Part shown: positions 22,987 to 35,339 of the stretch, in pieces
How positions within the stretch are numbered: position 1 is the first letter of the stretch
Layout: each line of letters opens with the position of its first letter
Assembly: GCF_030445035.2 (NCBI RefSeq)
Contig: NW_026688628.1
Span: forward strand, 1,364,001-1,428,000
DNA from: Dasypus novemcinctus
Lineage: Eukaryota; Chordata; Mammalia; Cingulata; Dasypodidae
DNA length: 64,000 nucleotides
Reading direction: 5' to 3'
Translations under genes and position numbers: made by a program
Notes under the pieces: model-generated
The model's database searches: none
The model's input: the letters and a program-made list of their open reading frames with translations, nothing else
Told to the model about the DNA's origin: nothing

Positions 22987-23466
22987 TGTTGGGAGCGATA
23001 AAAAGAATGTATGTCGAACTCAGCAAGAATCAGTAGCATGGCTGCCAGAGAAGAGCCAACCCTCTCAATTAAGCAAACTATAATTAGCCCCTCACAATAT
23101 GTCAGGTCCCACAACATGGCAGAATCCAAATCTGCCTTGTCACTTCCTCATTCTTCTTCCCCTTCAGGTCTTTGTTCTCTGTCTTCCCGCCACTGCCCAG
23201 GCTGACAAGGCAGTGTGCAGGCACAAGGCAGGTAAACTGAAACCCACTCTACATATCAGTAGTGACCACAACCAATCCCTAACTTTCACCTCCACCCATT
23301 ACCCCTCCTTTTCCCAAGAGTATATATCCTTTGTTCCCCTCAATAAAATTTGCAGCTTGATCCTCACCCTGTCTCACTGTCATTCCTCGCGTCTCCTGTC
23401 TCATCATTCTCCTCCACGCAAGCCACGAGCCCCAGTTCGCAGCCCCGCTGGCCGGGGGCATTCACA
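22987..23466 (+). repeat. 3' LTR of the ERV
   Basis: 480 bp, same ends as the 5' LTR, TATA-like sequence at 23321-23328 and aataaa at 23342-23347. Followed by the target duplication aggcct (23467-23472). Confidence 0.95.
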
Positions 23467-24022
23467 AGGCCTTGTTAAATTTCACCAAAAAATTAAATGT
23501 AAACCATAATGTAAACCATAATACAACCAAATTTTTATAAAATTGTACAATCTAAATTATAAACCATAATGTAACCCATAGTGAAACCATGGTTTGTATC
23601 TATGTTTCAATATCTGTGCATCAGCTATAGCAAATATATGCACATTAAAAAGATAATTGCATGGGAAGAGAGAAAAGTGTTTGATGTTGGCATATCAGAT
23701 TCCCCTATATTGTATATGTGACTTTATTGTGATCTAAAACTTTTTTGAAGACATAATTTTTTTAAACAAAGGATGAAGACCCTGAGAAAAGAATGGGAGA
23801 GATAGCTTTTCTATTGTACATACATAGCAACACCTATTACAGTGATAAAAGGAAAGCAAAATGTCAAATATATTTTATGATATTTTGCATTTTAATACCC
23901 CGATTTATTTTTTACTTTATTTTAGTTTTTCTTAAATATATATAGAATAAAAATATTCTATTTTTAATCTTTAAACCTATCACTACTATTTCATTTTCCT
24001 ATTAATTGAGTTTAGAAATATA

Positions 24023-24311
24023 CCCGTGTGGAGCTGGCCCACATGCAGTGCTGATGCATGCAAGGAGTGCCCTGCCATGCAGGGGTGTCCCCCACATAGG
24101 GGAACCCCACACGCAAGGAGTGTGCCTCATAAGGAGAGCCACCCAGCACAAAAGAAAGTGCAGCCTGCCCAAGAATGGCGCCGCCTACACTTCCCGTGCC
24201 ACTGATGACAACGGAAGTGGACAAAGAAACAAGATGCAGCAAATAGACACAGAGAACAGACAATGGGGGCAGAAGGGTGGAATTAATTAAATAAATAAAT
24301 CTTTTTAAAAA
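24023..24311 (+). mobile_element. Armadillo tRNA-derived SINE (DAS-like), 5' truncated
   Basis: Begins inside the tRNA-derived head (cccgtgtggagctggccc) and runs through the SINE body to an A-rich tail. The 9 bp agaaatata flanks it (24014-24022 and 24312-24320). It sits in the inverted arm of the L1 at 16196-25470. Confidence 0.92.
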
Positions 24312-25475
24312 AGAAATATATTAGCATACAGTTTTGAAGAAGTTTTGGATCAGAAAGTGGTTCAACAATTGCAGGGCAGGAGCACTGGTGTGGGATGTCA
24401 TTGATGGGGGATGCATGAGTAGGAGGTATTTCCTCAGGGCATTCATACAGCGTATATAAATATATTTTGGATATTAATTGTCATAGTAGGTAGAGAATGA
24501 CATGAAAACTGAGGAAGTGCTGAGTTCCTATTCTGGGAAACTGTTGCACTCCCCAATTGAGGAGCAACTATTCCCCAAGTGCAAGAACAAAGACCAGTGA
24601 AGAAGGATGGTCCAATGATGGGCCCTTGATACTGATGACTATGCTTATGAGCCTGTATGCTTGAAATTTCAACTAGATCTAGAGCTGCAAGGTGCCTAAG
24701 AGTAACCTCCTGAGAGCCTCCATGTTGCTCAAATGTGACCACTCCTTAGGTCAACTCAACATTACCATCCCTCCAGCATGGGACATATCCCCTGGGTTGA
24801 GAATCCCTGATGCTGAGGAATTACTACCAAGCATGAGCTGGTGATACAATTAGAAAAATACCTTGAATAAAAAGGGGAAATGGGAAAGACAAATGAGTTC
24901 ATATGGCTAAGAGACTTCAAAATGAGTCAGGAGGTCATCAGATGAATTGGGCTTATGCATCTTTCAGCAGAATCTCAGAGACAGCCTAAGTAGATACTTC
25001 CCCAGGTAGTGGTTCTCCTGAGGGCTACAGAGACACCTCATTCCTATGGTCATGGCAGATGGCTCTGGAGTTCTGTGCCTTGCCAGTAGGCCCTACTTTG
25101 GAATTTGTACTCTGAAGTGTGATGGAGTTGGACTCAGATGTGATCTTTCTACACATACCTCTCTGTCACTTTTACTTGACCTGTTGTTGGTGCTGGGGTT
25201 GTTGTATGGTCAGGAGACTTGAATGAGCCTCAGCAGAATTGCAACACCTGCTCTCCAATTCATTGTATTTGCCAGTGTCAGCTAACAGAGAGGTGAGGAT
25301 GGTCAACCACCATACCAGGGAACCGAGAAAGTCTACAAGTGCAAGCAGGAGAATTCCACCCATCAGCCATGTGAGATCTAAGCCAACTCTCAATTTAGAG
25401 GTGGAGTGGACATCACCATCCCAGGGTACACAAGGTGGAGGAATAAAATATGGATTAGAGAAGATCTTAATCTAG

Positions 25476-26936
25476 GTACTTTTAAGTGTATAGAGAGATA
25501 ATCCAGCATTTGCCTAATAAAAACTTATATTTGTTTCATATTTGTATATCATGGATTCCTATTTCTTTTGTATTATTTTACATCATGTGTTCTCTCATTG
25601 TATTCCTGGAATCAGGATTGAAGATAGAAACTGCTGCCTGGATTTTCAGCAGTAAAATATTTCATTCAGTTTATTCTGTATATGTAAAATTATAAGAGGT
25701 GTTGGAGGGATGAAAGCGTATTGCAGTCACTCCCAGATGAAAGAAACTGCTTGTGTTTTATGGTGTTAGTGAAAAATAAGCTCTCCTAGCGAAGGCTCTG
25801 TACCACCTACCAGGGCTTGTTCATTAGTTCCTGAAAGAGGTCACATCCTGAACTGGAGATGTCATCTGACTGCTTTATAGTAATCCACATTCCATCTCCA
25901 ATATGTGCCTTTCTCCTGCACCTTCAAAATCATAATTCAAGTGAGGTTGTAATCAACAACACAATCCCTGATTCTTCAAACAATGCTGGTTTCAATAATT
26001 TCTATCATTCTTCCAGTGACATAAATTTGCCCTTTAAAAAATATTTCCATATTGAAGGATATTATCTGGAAATTTCTTTCAGCACTCCATATGATAATAG
26101 TCCTCATTTATGGGTCTTAAAAAGCTAATATGTGTTTTTCTGCATTTCCTACTATATCTTATTCTAATATTAAACCCAGATATTAGGACATAATTTCAGA
26201 CATTTATGTAGGGTTACTGTTTTCTTCTGGGTAGACTAAGGTGAATGCTTCATTCATCAACTGATTTCCTTGCCATCACTACAAATGGCAAACCAGAGTG
26301 GCATTTTGGAATTTGTGATTTCTCCAAGCTAATGGTCATATTTGAAAATGTTAATAATTGCTTACATATTTGTATTCACTTGAAATTCTTTGGCAAAGTT
26401 GTGAATTCATTTTCAGGTGTAATTTATTAACACACAGGTTCAGTCTCTGATGGAGTCATACACTTATCAGAACTGCAATTTTCAGGGTAAGATATTTCAT
26501 TCATGCAGTTTTATAAAATGTCTGTGTTTTGATTACACCATAATCTGAAAATTAAAAATCCTCACCTTGTCATTTTTTTCTGGAATTCCCTCCAGTGCAA
26601 GTAAGAGCCCCACCTTATTCCACATTACTTGAATTAGAATTCTCAGTAAAATCATTTTTCACGTAAACCAGTTTGTCAATACCTTTCCTAGGTGCTTTCT
26701 TTAAATGTTACTGCAAACACTATATTGTGAATCATTTTTTCCAAGCTATACAAGAGCAATTATGTACATTTATCACATGAAAATAGTGTCAGTGGTCTTT
26801 CTCACTCCCAACAATTTGATGTATCAGTTCCCAATTGCTACATTGCAAGACTGTTATTTTGTAATCAGTTCTTGTACAAAATAGTTTACATGAAAGGCTT
26901 ATTTTCAAGCAGAAATCTCTTTCCAAATAAAAGCTT
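25476..26936. other. No recognised feature
   Basis: AT-rich sequence of 1.46 kb between L1-derived blocks. Open frames are short and show no domain. I see no exon, RNA gene or repeat that I can name. Confidence 0.4.
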
Positions 26937-27425
26937 TTAAGAATTTTTACTTTAGTCCATTGTACATTAAAATAAGTAGACTTATTATTATTCTATTATA
27001 GACATATTATTATAGTAAGTGAAGAATTTTATCATTGAAATAAAGGCATTGGCCACCAGAGGTTCTGAGGGGAGGGAAGGGAAGAATAGGAGTAATATGG
27101 AGACATTCTAGAGACATGAGAATTCTCCTACATGACCTTGCAATGTTGGAAACAAGACCATTATACATTTTGTCACAGCCTATAAAGTTATGTGAGACTG
27201 TGGGTAAACGATAATCTAAAATATAGTCCATGGTTAGTAGCAATGCTTCAATATGTGTTCCTCAATGTTAACAAATGTACAACTCTAATAAAACAAGTTG
27301 TTCATGTGGTAAAGTGTGGGATGGTGAGGGGCTGGAGCATATGGGAATCTCCTATATTTTTAATGTAACATTTATGTAATCTAAAGCTTCTTTAAAAAAA
27401 AAGTTAAAATTTTGAAAAAGAATCT
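26937..27425 (+). mobile_element. Diverged L1 3' end, plus strand
   Basis: Ends with tcctatatttttaatgtaac (27350-27369) and an A-rich tail, the same terminus as the other L1 copies, preceded by diverged 3' UTR sequence. Corresponds in reverse to the older copy at 12371-13560. Confidence 0.65.
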
Positions 27426-27679
27426 TGAGAAAAAGCATGGTAGGCATGAACAGTCATCTTATTGAAGAAACTAGAGTTATGTCTTTCAATAATTGGAAGT
27501 ATAGAAAACAGTGAAATACAGCCCAGCTAAGAAAGGTGATACTTTTGTTATAATTAGGAACACTGTATAATCAAGAAGACTCCACTGGAATTATTGACCA
27601 CACAAATATGCCCCCTTTCTGCAGTCACGGAGAAGGAGGCTTGTGTCTTTAATATTGTTTAAATAGGCTCTGGACCGAC

Positions 27680-28290
27680 AATGTGATAACCAGGTCCTGA
27701 GCCTCAACAGACTCCAGCACCTACAATCTGATTTATTGGACTTACCACACTCAGCTAAGATGGAGTTGAAGAAGGACAATCACCACACCATGGAGCCTAG
27801 AGTGATTACAACCGAAAATGGGAGGATTGCATCCAGCATCCATGTGGAATCTGAGCCTCCTCTTGACATAGAGGTGCAATGGACACTACCAATCCAATGT
27901 CCACAAAGAAGAGGTGGCATTGGATTGGGAAAAGTGGACATGGTGGACGATGGGTGTGGGGAAAGGCAGGAAGAGATGAGAGGTGGAGGCGTCTTTGGGT
28001 CATGGAGCTGCCCTGGATGGTGCCTCAGAGGTAATCACCGGACATTGTAAATCCTCACAGGGCCCACTGGATGGAATGGAGGCGAGTATGGACCATGATG
28101 TGGACCATTGTCTATGAGGTGCAGAGGTGCCCAAAGATGTACTTACCAAATCCGATGGACATGTCATGACGATGGGAACGAGTGTTGTTGGGGGGGGAGA
28201 GGGAGGGTGGGGGGGTGGGGATGAATGGGACCTCACATATATATTTTTAATGTAATATTATTACAAAGTCAATAAAAAAAAATTGGGTAG
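27680..28290 (+). mobile_element. L1 3' end of a variant subfamily with hairpin
   Basis: Plus-strand L1 3' UTR ending cctcacatatatattttta, a spacer with ttacaaagtcaataaaa, then A-rich sequence. It differs from the main subfamily by an 11 bp perfect inverted repeat, ccaatccaatg (27889-27899) with cattggattgg (27918-27928), 18 bases apart. The same variant, in reverse, forms 3921-4330. Confidence 0.8.
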
Positions 28291-28299
28291 TGAGAAAAA

Positions 28300-28326
28300 T
28301 AAATAAATAAATAAATAAATAAATAG
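28300..28326. repeat. (AAAT)n microsatellite
   Basis: About six to seven tetranucleotide units directly after the A-rich tail of the L1 3' end, probably grown from that tail. Confidence 0.85.
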
Positions 28327-28327
28327 G

Positions 28328-30120
28328 CACCACCACCTGCAGTTTCCCCATCTGGAGGACAGGAATACAAGCCAGAAAGAGGGAGAAAAGACTGCTAAGA
28401 ATCACCTACCCTACTGATCTCACACCCTAAGAAGACTCAGTTGTGGATGCCAAACTTACTTACACTTTGCGTGTATTTATGAAGAGAAGGTGATTGTGTA
28501 TCTTTCAAAATCCCCTAAGAAACTTCCGGTTTCCTTTCTAAATATTTAGCTGGTACACTGATTCATAAGGTAACATTTTTATTAAGCCAATATCATATGT
28601 GAATGATGGAGATCTTTTCAACTCTATTATATTCTTCTAGAAGTTATGTTATTACAAAGATATTTTCTTATTTCCCCATTCCTGCTTCTTTTCTTTTTCT
28701 TTCAAAAAAAAAAATTGTTCCTGGTTTTGTCAGTAGAATTTTATTCTTTCTCAGGATCCTAAAATATGCGGAAACAATGATTCACTCTAAACTGAGGGGA
28801 TAAATTTGTTCTCATGTAAAACTAAGTTTATTCCTTAAGAGTCTATAAATGGCTCTAAGGGGGGGGGGGAAGCATCATATTGTCTGTTATCAGTGAAACT
28901 TAAGTACAGTTAGGGTGTTTTTTTAAAGGGAAACCTTGAAGAGAGTTCCTAAAATATAAATTTCATCTAAAGACACTTCCATAAATTCGGTGAGGAATAA
29001 ACACCAAGTTACAGAGGGAAAAACTAGTGTTTTTCTTGAAGAAGCGGGGGATTTATTTGCTGTCTGAAAACCATGAAATATATGTTACATAAAAGGAGGG
29101 CAAGACACATTTTGAGTGAGCTCTGTTCTGTTTAATTGAATATCGTGTGAGTAGAATAAATCCTTTGGGACCCTATCATGAGAAATTTAGAAAAGATGAA
29201 TACTGTCAATTGAAGATTTACTGTCCAGAGTGGGGAAGTGAGAATAAACACACCCAGATCCAAGGAATATCAGTTAAACCAAAAGAAAGTAGAAAACTGT
29301 AACAGAGGCCTTACCTGTTAAAATGCATTGTAATAAGGTAGCCTGTGTTTGAATATATTTCAAACATAGGAGCAATTACTCCTTCCTCCACTGCCAAGAA
29401 CTGAGTTTACAAGAGAAGCAAATTCTAGAGTAACAGTATTGAATGAGAAGGTCCTGGATTTCACATTTTAATTTATTTGTCCAATGCCATACTTCCTATT
29501 TCTCCTCATTTCCAGATCACCCCTCTCAGAAGAACTGGAAGCACCTGCATATTAATAGCTCTGAGATACATCATCCTAAGTGTGGTTATATATATGTTTC
29601 ATTTCCTGAATGAAAATATTTTGTATTTATTTATTATCCAAGAAGGAAAACATCAGTGGAACAATAAATCACTGAAATGAACCTGTAGATCTGTTTCGCT
29701 GTGTGAAGAAAATATGAGAAGGAATGTTTTACTGGCAGTAAATGGAGGGAAACGGATAAAATGTCAAGTGTAGGAGGTCCACAGATATAAATTTGGTTTA
29801 TTTTCCATTTCTGCTTCAGGGTTAGTGGGTCTTTGATTCCCATTATAGATAAATTTCTCCCATTTCCATTACTTGGAAATTCTAAATTTTCATCATTGTA
29901 CATTTTAGTCTCAAAGGTTCTATTTATTTCATTATTGAAATAAACCATTTTATATAATTACAATCTTCTTTTTAATCTTCTAAAACTCATTAAAAAGTGT
30001 TGTTTCCTATTCTCTGAATATTTTCAAAATCTGAAACACTTAAAGGCTTTTATTCCTATTGCCTGTTTTTTTCTGTCTTTTAGTTATGATACCTTGCTTT
30101 CTTAGTGTCTCTATAGATTT
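28328..30120. other. No recognised feature
   Basis: 1.8 kb without a defensible repeat or gene. A G-run of about ten bases lies at 28861-28870. Open frames are all short and lack domains. Confidence 0.4.
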
Positions 30121-30124
30121 TTTG

Positions 30125-30890
30125 AATTTTTAAAAAGATACTTAGATTACACAAATATCACATAAAAAAGATAGGGGATTCCAATATGCCCCACTTCCCA
30201 CACCTCACACACTTTCCCACATTCACATCTTTCATTAGTGAAGTACATTCATTGCAATTGATGAACACATTCTGGAGCATTGCCCCTAAGCATGGACAAA
30301 TGTTTACATTGTAGTTTACACTCTCTTTGACACAATTCCACAGGTTATGGCAAGATATATAATGGTTTGCATCTGTCATTGCAATGTCTTTTAGGACAAT
30401 TCCCAATTCCAAAAAATGCCTTTGTATTACACCTGTTTTTCCTGTTTCCTGCCCTCAGAATCTCCAGTGACCACTATCTTCACATTCCTTACATGTGGCT
30501 TTTCTGTCCTTTCATTTGAACCTGTAATTAGTACTAGAGTTGGTAGGTTTATGTACAAGAGACTTAAATTTGGGGCTGTCCATGTACCAGCTGGGTCCTG
30601 AATCTCAATAGATTTGCAACACCTTATCTCCAGTTCATTGGTTTCACCAAAGACAACAGACAATGGGGTGATGATGGACAACTACCATACCAAGTAACTG
30701 AGAAAACCTACAACTGCAAGCAAAAGAATCCCATCCATCAGCTCTAATGGATCACAGCCCATCTCTATTAGATGTGGAGTAGACATCATTATCCCAGAAT
30801 CCTCTTGTTTGGGGAATGAAATTTGGAATAAAGTAGGTTTACTGGTATCTTACTATGGACTTATTGAGATTATAGCAATGGAAAAATTTA
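30125..30890 (-). mobile_element. Twin-primed L1 3' UTR fragment
   Basis: 30125-30480 is the L1 terminus and adjoining UTR on the minus strand. From about 30481 to 30890 the matching UTR continues on the plus strand (gaacctgtaattagtactag corresponds to the L1-B region near 46140). The inverted junction indicates twin priming. Confidence 0.72.
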
Positions 30891-31520
30891 TCCATTGATA
30901 TAATGAGTTTTTGAATTGTGCTCTGTTTAATTTGAGTACATATTTGTATGAATTCTTGGAGGTCTCAGTGGAAAAGAGAGGATTCACATTTTACATTATT
31001 TGAAAATTAGCAAGCTAAAACAATTTAATGTTAAGTTGTACACCTTGAGCCTTTAAGGTCACAAAGCTTCTGTGATTTCAGATTGCATACTGGATCCTCA
31101 TTCAGAGAGCTTTGGCACTGGTAGCACCATGGTCAGGAGAAGTGTGTGTCTTCATACACATAATTGATTAATGTATTTATACTTTGTTAACCTTTACAAT
31201 GCAACTATAATTCTAAGGATCCATCTTTTATATAGGAATCTCTTACCAGAGTTTCCACTTAGGAGAATTTTTTAATTCATTTTCATATGGAACCTATTTA
31301 GTAATATGGAATCTAAAATTCCTTAATGTGGACAGTCTCTCAAAACTGCAGCTGGCATTTGAAATCCACTACACATCCTAGTCCATTTTATTATTTATTT
31401 TGTGGCTAAACTAATTCATTCTGTTAGGCCAGATTTGGGATGAATTTAAAATATTCAGGGAAATTTATAGGTGTGAATCCTCATATTTTAAAAAATAACA
31501 CATTAAAAGCCTATCTACAG

Positions 31521-31938
31521 GGAAGCAGACTTGGCCCAGTGGATAGGGCATCTGTCTACCACATGGGAGATCCACATGGGAGGTCCACAGTTCAAACTCA
31601 GGGCCTCCTTGACCCGTGTCCAGCTGGCCATGCACAGTGCTATTGCATGCAAGGAGTACCATGCCACACAGGGGTGTCCCTGCATAGGGGAGCCCCATGT
31701 GCAAGGAGTGCACCCCATAAAGAGAGCCACCCAGTGCGAAAGAAAGTTCAGCCTGCCCAGGAATGGCACCACAAACACGGAGAGCTGACGCAGCAAGAAG
31801 AACAACAAAAACGAAACACTGATTCCCATGCTGCTGACAACAACAGAAGCGGACAAAGAAGAACATGCAGCAAATAGACACAGAGAACAGACAATTGGGC
31901 GGGGGTTGGGGGAGAAGGGGAGAGAAAAAAAAATTTTT
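31521..31938 (+). mobile_element. Armadillo tRNA-derived SINE (DAS-like), full length
   Basis: Starts ggaagcagacttggcccagt, with an A-box tggcccagtgg and a B-box-like agttcaaactc, which are internal RNA polymerase III promoter elements. A small duplication (acatgggag, repeated) lies in the head. The tail is a G-rich then A-rich run. Flanking duplication aaaagcctatctacag (31505-31520) matches aaagcctaactacag (31939-31953). Confidence 0.94.
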
Positions 31939-31954
31939 AAAGCCTAACTACAGA

Positions 31955-33500
31955 TTAGTGGGAAATAGAAAAAGAAGGGCAAACTACCTAAATCTAGTAG
32001 AAGGAGAAAAATAATATCGATTTAAGTGAAGAGAAATGAACTAGAGTATAGAAAAAACAATTGTGTGAACCAATGAAATTGCTTCTTGGAAAAGATCAAT
32101 AAAATAGAAAAGGTTCATTTAGATTGAAAAAGAAACAAGAAAGAAGATGCAAATTACCAAAATAAAAAATGTAATAAGGGATGTTGCTAAATATTGCTGA
32201 CATTAAAGGGATTATGAATTAAAACTATGAACATTTGTCTACCAGAAATCTAGAAAATAGAAGAAATGGACCAATTCCTAAAAACATGCAATTTATCTAA
32301 ATTGACTGGAAAGAAATAGATCTCAACAAAAACATGAGTAAAGAAATTTAATTAGTTATCAAAAACTTCTCAAAACTAGAAGTCTAGGATCAGACAGCTT
32401 CCAAAATGAAATCTATGAAATATTCAAAGAAGAATTAATGACAATATTTGTCATAACCTTTCGACTTGAAGTCAAGATACATATAGCCTCCAAACTCATT
32501 CTATGAGACTAAAATTATTTTGATGCCAAAACTACATAAAGCACATCAAAGAAAGTAAAGCAAGGAGCAATTTCTCTCATAAATATAGATGCAAAACACT
32601 TAACAAATACTAACATGTCAAATCCAAGAGAATATTACAAGAATTACTCACCAAGACAAAATGGGATTCAAAATCAATGTTCAACTTATGAAAATCAATG
32701 TAATGTACCCATTAACCCAAAGAAAAGGAAATCACATGAAAATCTCAATTGATGCAGAAAATGTGAATGATAAATTCCAACACCTTTTCATGATAAAAAT
32801 ACTTAGAAAAATAAGAATATAAATAACTCCCTAAACAGAATAAACAAAATATATAAGAAAACACAGGTAACCTTTTCCTCAATCCTGAAAGAGTGGAAGT
32901 TATCTCTTTGAGATCTGCAACAAGACAAGGATGACTGCTTTCAATACTGCTATTCAGTATTATACTGGAAGTTAAGAAATTAGGCCATAAAACTAAATTT
33001 ATTTATTTAGCCTTTAGGCTACCCAATTTAGAAAGAAAAAGTGAAATCATCTGTTTTAAGAGATTTGGTGATCCTTATCTAGATCATGACAAACTGACCC
33101 AAGAAAACCCTAGAGCTCATAAATGAATTCAACCAAATGAAACCTATCAAGTTTACATGAAAAAAAAAATGTTTTATTTTATACAATAGAAAGAACATTC
33201 TTAAATGGATAATAAAAAAAATCCATTCATCATAGCATCTAAAAGAAGAAAATGCATAGGAATAGTTTTAACTAAACTGCATGCACAATGAAAACTTCAA
33301 AAAAAAAGTTGAATGAAATAATAAAAGAACTAAGTAAATGGCAAGGTATTCTGTGTTAATGAATAGGGAGAATTAATATTGTTAAGATGTGAGTACTACC
33401 CAAAGTTATCTACAGCTTCAATGTAATTCCCATCTAAGTCCTAAAAGCCTTTTTAGCAGAAATGGAAAAGCTGATTCTGATTTATATGGAAATACACTCC
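31955..33500 (+). mobile_element. Ancient L1 ORF2 remnant
   Basis: A highly degraded but collinear trace of L1 ORF2: ttggaaaagatcaataaaat near 32085, the palm region near 32730-32770 (attgatgcagaaaatgtg), aacaagacaaggatg near 32920 and the thumb region near 33330-33480. No open frame remains. It precedes the full-length SINE on the same strand but is unrelated to it. Confidence 0.75.
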
Positions 33501-33599
33501 AGGAGGACTCCAGTATCATCTTATTATGTTGCATTTACTTATTTGCTTATCTCATGCCTTCTGAAGGCTGTGAGCTGTTTGAGCAGAAGCAAAATATCT

Positions 33600-34850
33600 C
33601 ACTCTTCTATTCATTCTCAGAACATAACTTACTATTTACCATACAGTATTGTTGAATAAATATTTGTCAAATGACTAAGAAATAAATGATTGAGTGAGTT
33701 GCACATATATTGCTAAGTTTTTGGGAGAATGGAGAAGAAGTGAGAGAAAAGGAAATCTTGTTAAGAGAGGGAAGTCCCATGACTCCAAAGGAGACAGATT
33801 GGAAACAAGATATTTTAGTGTACCCAGAATCTTTTTTACTATCAGTGATAGAGAAACCATTTTGGGAAACCTTGTAATATAAGAGTTCAAATCTAAAGAA
33901 AGGTGACTTCCTACAGGGAAGGAAGGTGTTCAGTGGGATGAGATGGACATGGTTCTCCACATCTGTCTTCTGAGGGTCAAAACTGGCACAAGTTTGCTTT
34001 GTGGTTTTCTTTCTTACCTCCAGAGAAGTATATATCTTATCAAGAAGAGAGACAAAAGAATAATTCATTAATGAGTTTCATGGGAATGAAATCCCTAAAG
34101 GTCTCTGTGGCAGGTTGATACTATTTATGAATTCCAAGAAGAGATTTCGATTATGTTTGTAAACTGGTCTGTTCCTCTTTATATGATACCCTTTGATTGA
34201 TTTAAATTCATTTTTTTTTACATTTACTTGATTAAATCAAGGTTAGAGCTTTGATTTGAGAATATCATTAGTGGTACTCAAGGTTGAGTCCCTGCCCCCT
34301 TGGTGTTCTATATAAATGAACACTCACTCATGAAGATACACAGGAGAAGACACACAGTGGAACATAATTTCATAGATAGAGATATTTGTTTCACTGTTTT
34401 TTCTTTTTCTAAAATTTTGGGAAGAATCCGGTTTAACACATTCATCCATTTTTTTCTTTTAGTAATTCAACTGACATTTAGTCAACAATATGAAGAACTA
34501 AATATGAATCTGGGAATGAAGAAGTGAGTGACACCTTGTTTCTTTTACAAAAAGATTATATCTAAACAGGTTAAGAGACATAGAAATGAGTACATGCCAT
34601 AACCTGAGCTGGCTCTGAATTCCTGGTGAAGAGGGTCTAGAATTTTTGACTCATCCTGTGCAATTTAGTGAAGGCATCATATGGGACCTCGTGATTGAAC
34701 TGAGCCTTAAAGGAGGAATTGGAATAATTCCATGAGGATGTAGAGGTAGAAGCACAACAAAAAGAGATAAGAGGGACACAAATATGAGTTCAGTATAACC
34801 ATAGGATGTGGTGCAGTTTTAGAAATAGTTCTTAATATCTTATGAACAAT
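33600..34850. repeat. Diverged duplicate block, copy B
   Basis: Partner of 9955-11230. Matching landmarks include gaataaatatt...gaatgactgag versus gaataaatatt...aaatgactaag, and tcattaatg...tttcatgggaatg in both. About 280 bp at 34110-34395 have no counterpart in copy A and may be a separate insertion. No OR follows copy B, whereas an OR lies 3.9 kb after copy A. Confidence 0.6.
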
Positions 34851-35339
34851 GATGGGCATTCATGAAAATTGGAAAATGAGCCTGGCCAGGGTACCAGAAA
34901 TCAGATAACAGAGAGCCTTATATTCTGTCCACAAATTGGATATTTATGTTTGAGGTTATTGGCATCTGTGTAGGGTTTAGAGACAGTGCTGTTCATGAAA
35001 ACCCTTGCCAAGTAGAAAGATTTCTCTGGGTTAATATGACTCTACCTGTTGTCAAAACTTTGGAGAGATGATGAGGGATGAAAATAGAACAGTGGATGCA
35101 TGGAAGGAGGTGTGGTGAGTTCATATATGTGGGATTGAATCATAAAGTATTCACTATTAATGCTTGACATAATGTCAGTCATTTCATGTTCATCATTTTA
35201 TTTAGTTATTCCAATTACTCTATGAAATCGAAGTAATTTTCCAATGCATGTAATTGTGTCGGTATTGAATCTTGGAGTTTTATGATCCTAGGAATTTGCA
35301 TTTCACTAAAAATTTTACTTCTTAATAAACTTAATATTT
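34851..35339. other. No recognised feature
   Basis: About 490 bp of moderately AT-rich sequence. It may be the continuation of an old interspersed repeat, but I cannot name it. Confidence 0.35.

Larger units (their letters stand above)
16686..23466 (+). mobile_element. Class II (betaretrovirus-like) ERV, defective, recent
   Basis: A complete two-LTR provirus of 6.78 kb with 480 bp LTRs (TG...CA), a 6 bp target duplication aggcct (16680-16685 and 23467-23472), a Lys-tRNA-like primer site and a polypurine tract. Internal parts in order: gag matrix, a capsid remnant, about 2.5 kb of non-coding sequence, RNase H and integrase remnants, an Env transmembrane remnant and a CTE-like RNA element. Protease, RT and Env surface domains are missing. 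The LTRs differ at 3 of 480 positions, so integration was recent in genomic terms. Confidence 0.93.
16196..25470 (-). mobile_element. 5'-inverted (twin-primed) L1 insertion, split by ERV and SINE
   Basis: 16196-16500 is the L1 terminus on the minus strand, starting from a T-run. 16501-16679 and 23473-25470 are L1 3' UTR on the plus strand and continuous with each other once the ERV (16686-23466) is removed. The inverted arm ends near 25470 just upstream, in L1 order, of where the minus arm ends, as expected of twin priming. A SINE (24023-24311) sits in the inverted arm. The interruption order shows the L1 predates both. Confidence 0.8.

Noticed and set aside
31521-31620. Functional tRNA gene at the SINE head
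   Set aside because: The head has A- and B-box-like motifs but is continuous with the SINE body and tail, with target duplications around the whole unit.
31440-31877. 145-codon frame at 31440-31877 and its minus-strand shadows
   Set aside because: Entirely within a SINE and its flank.
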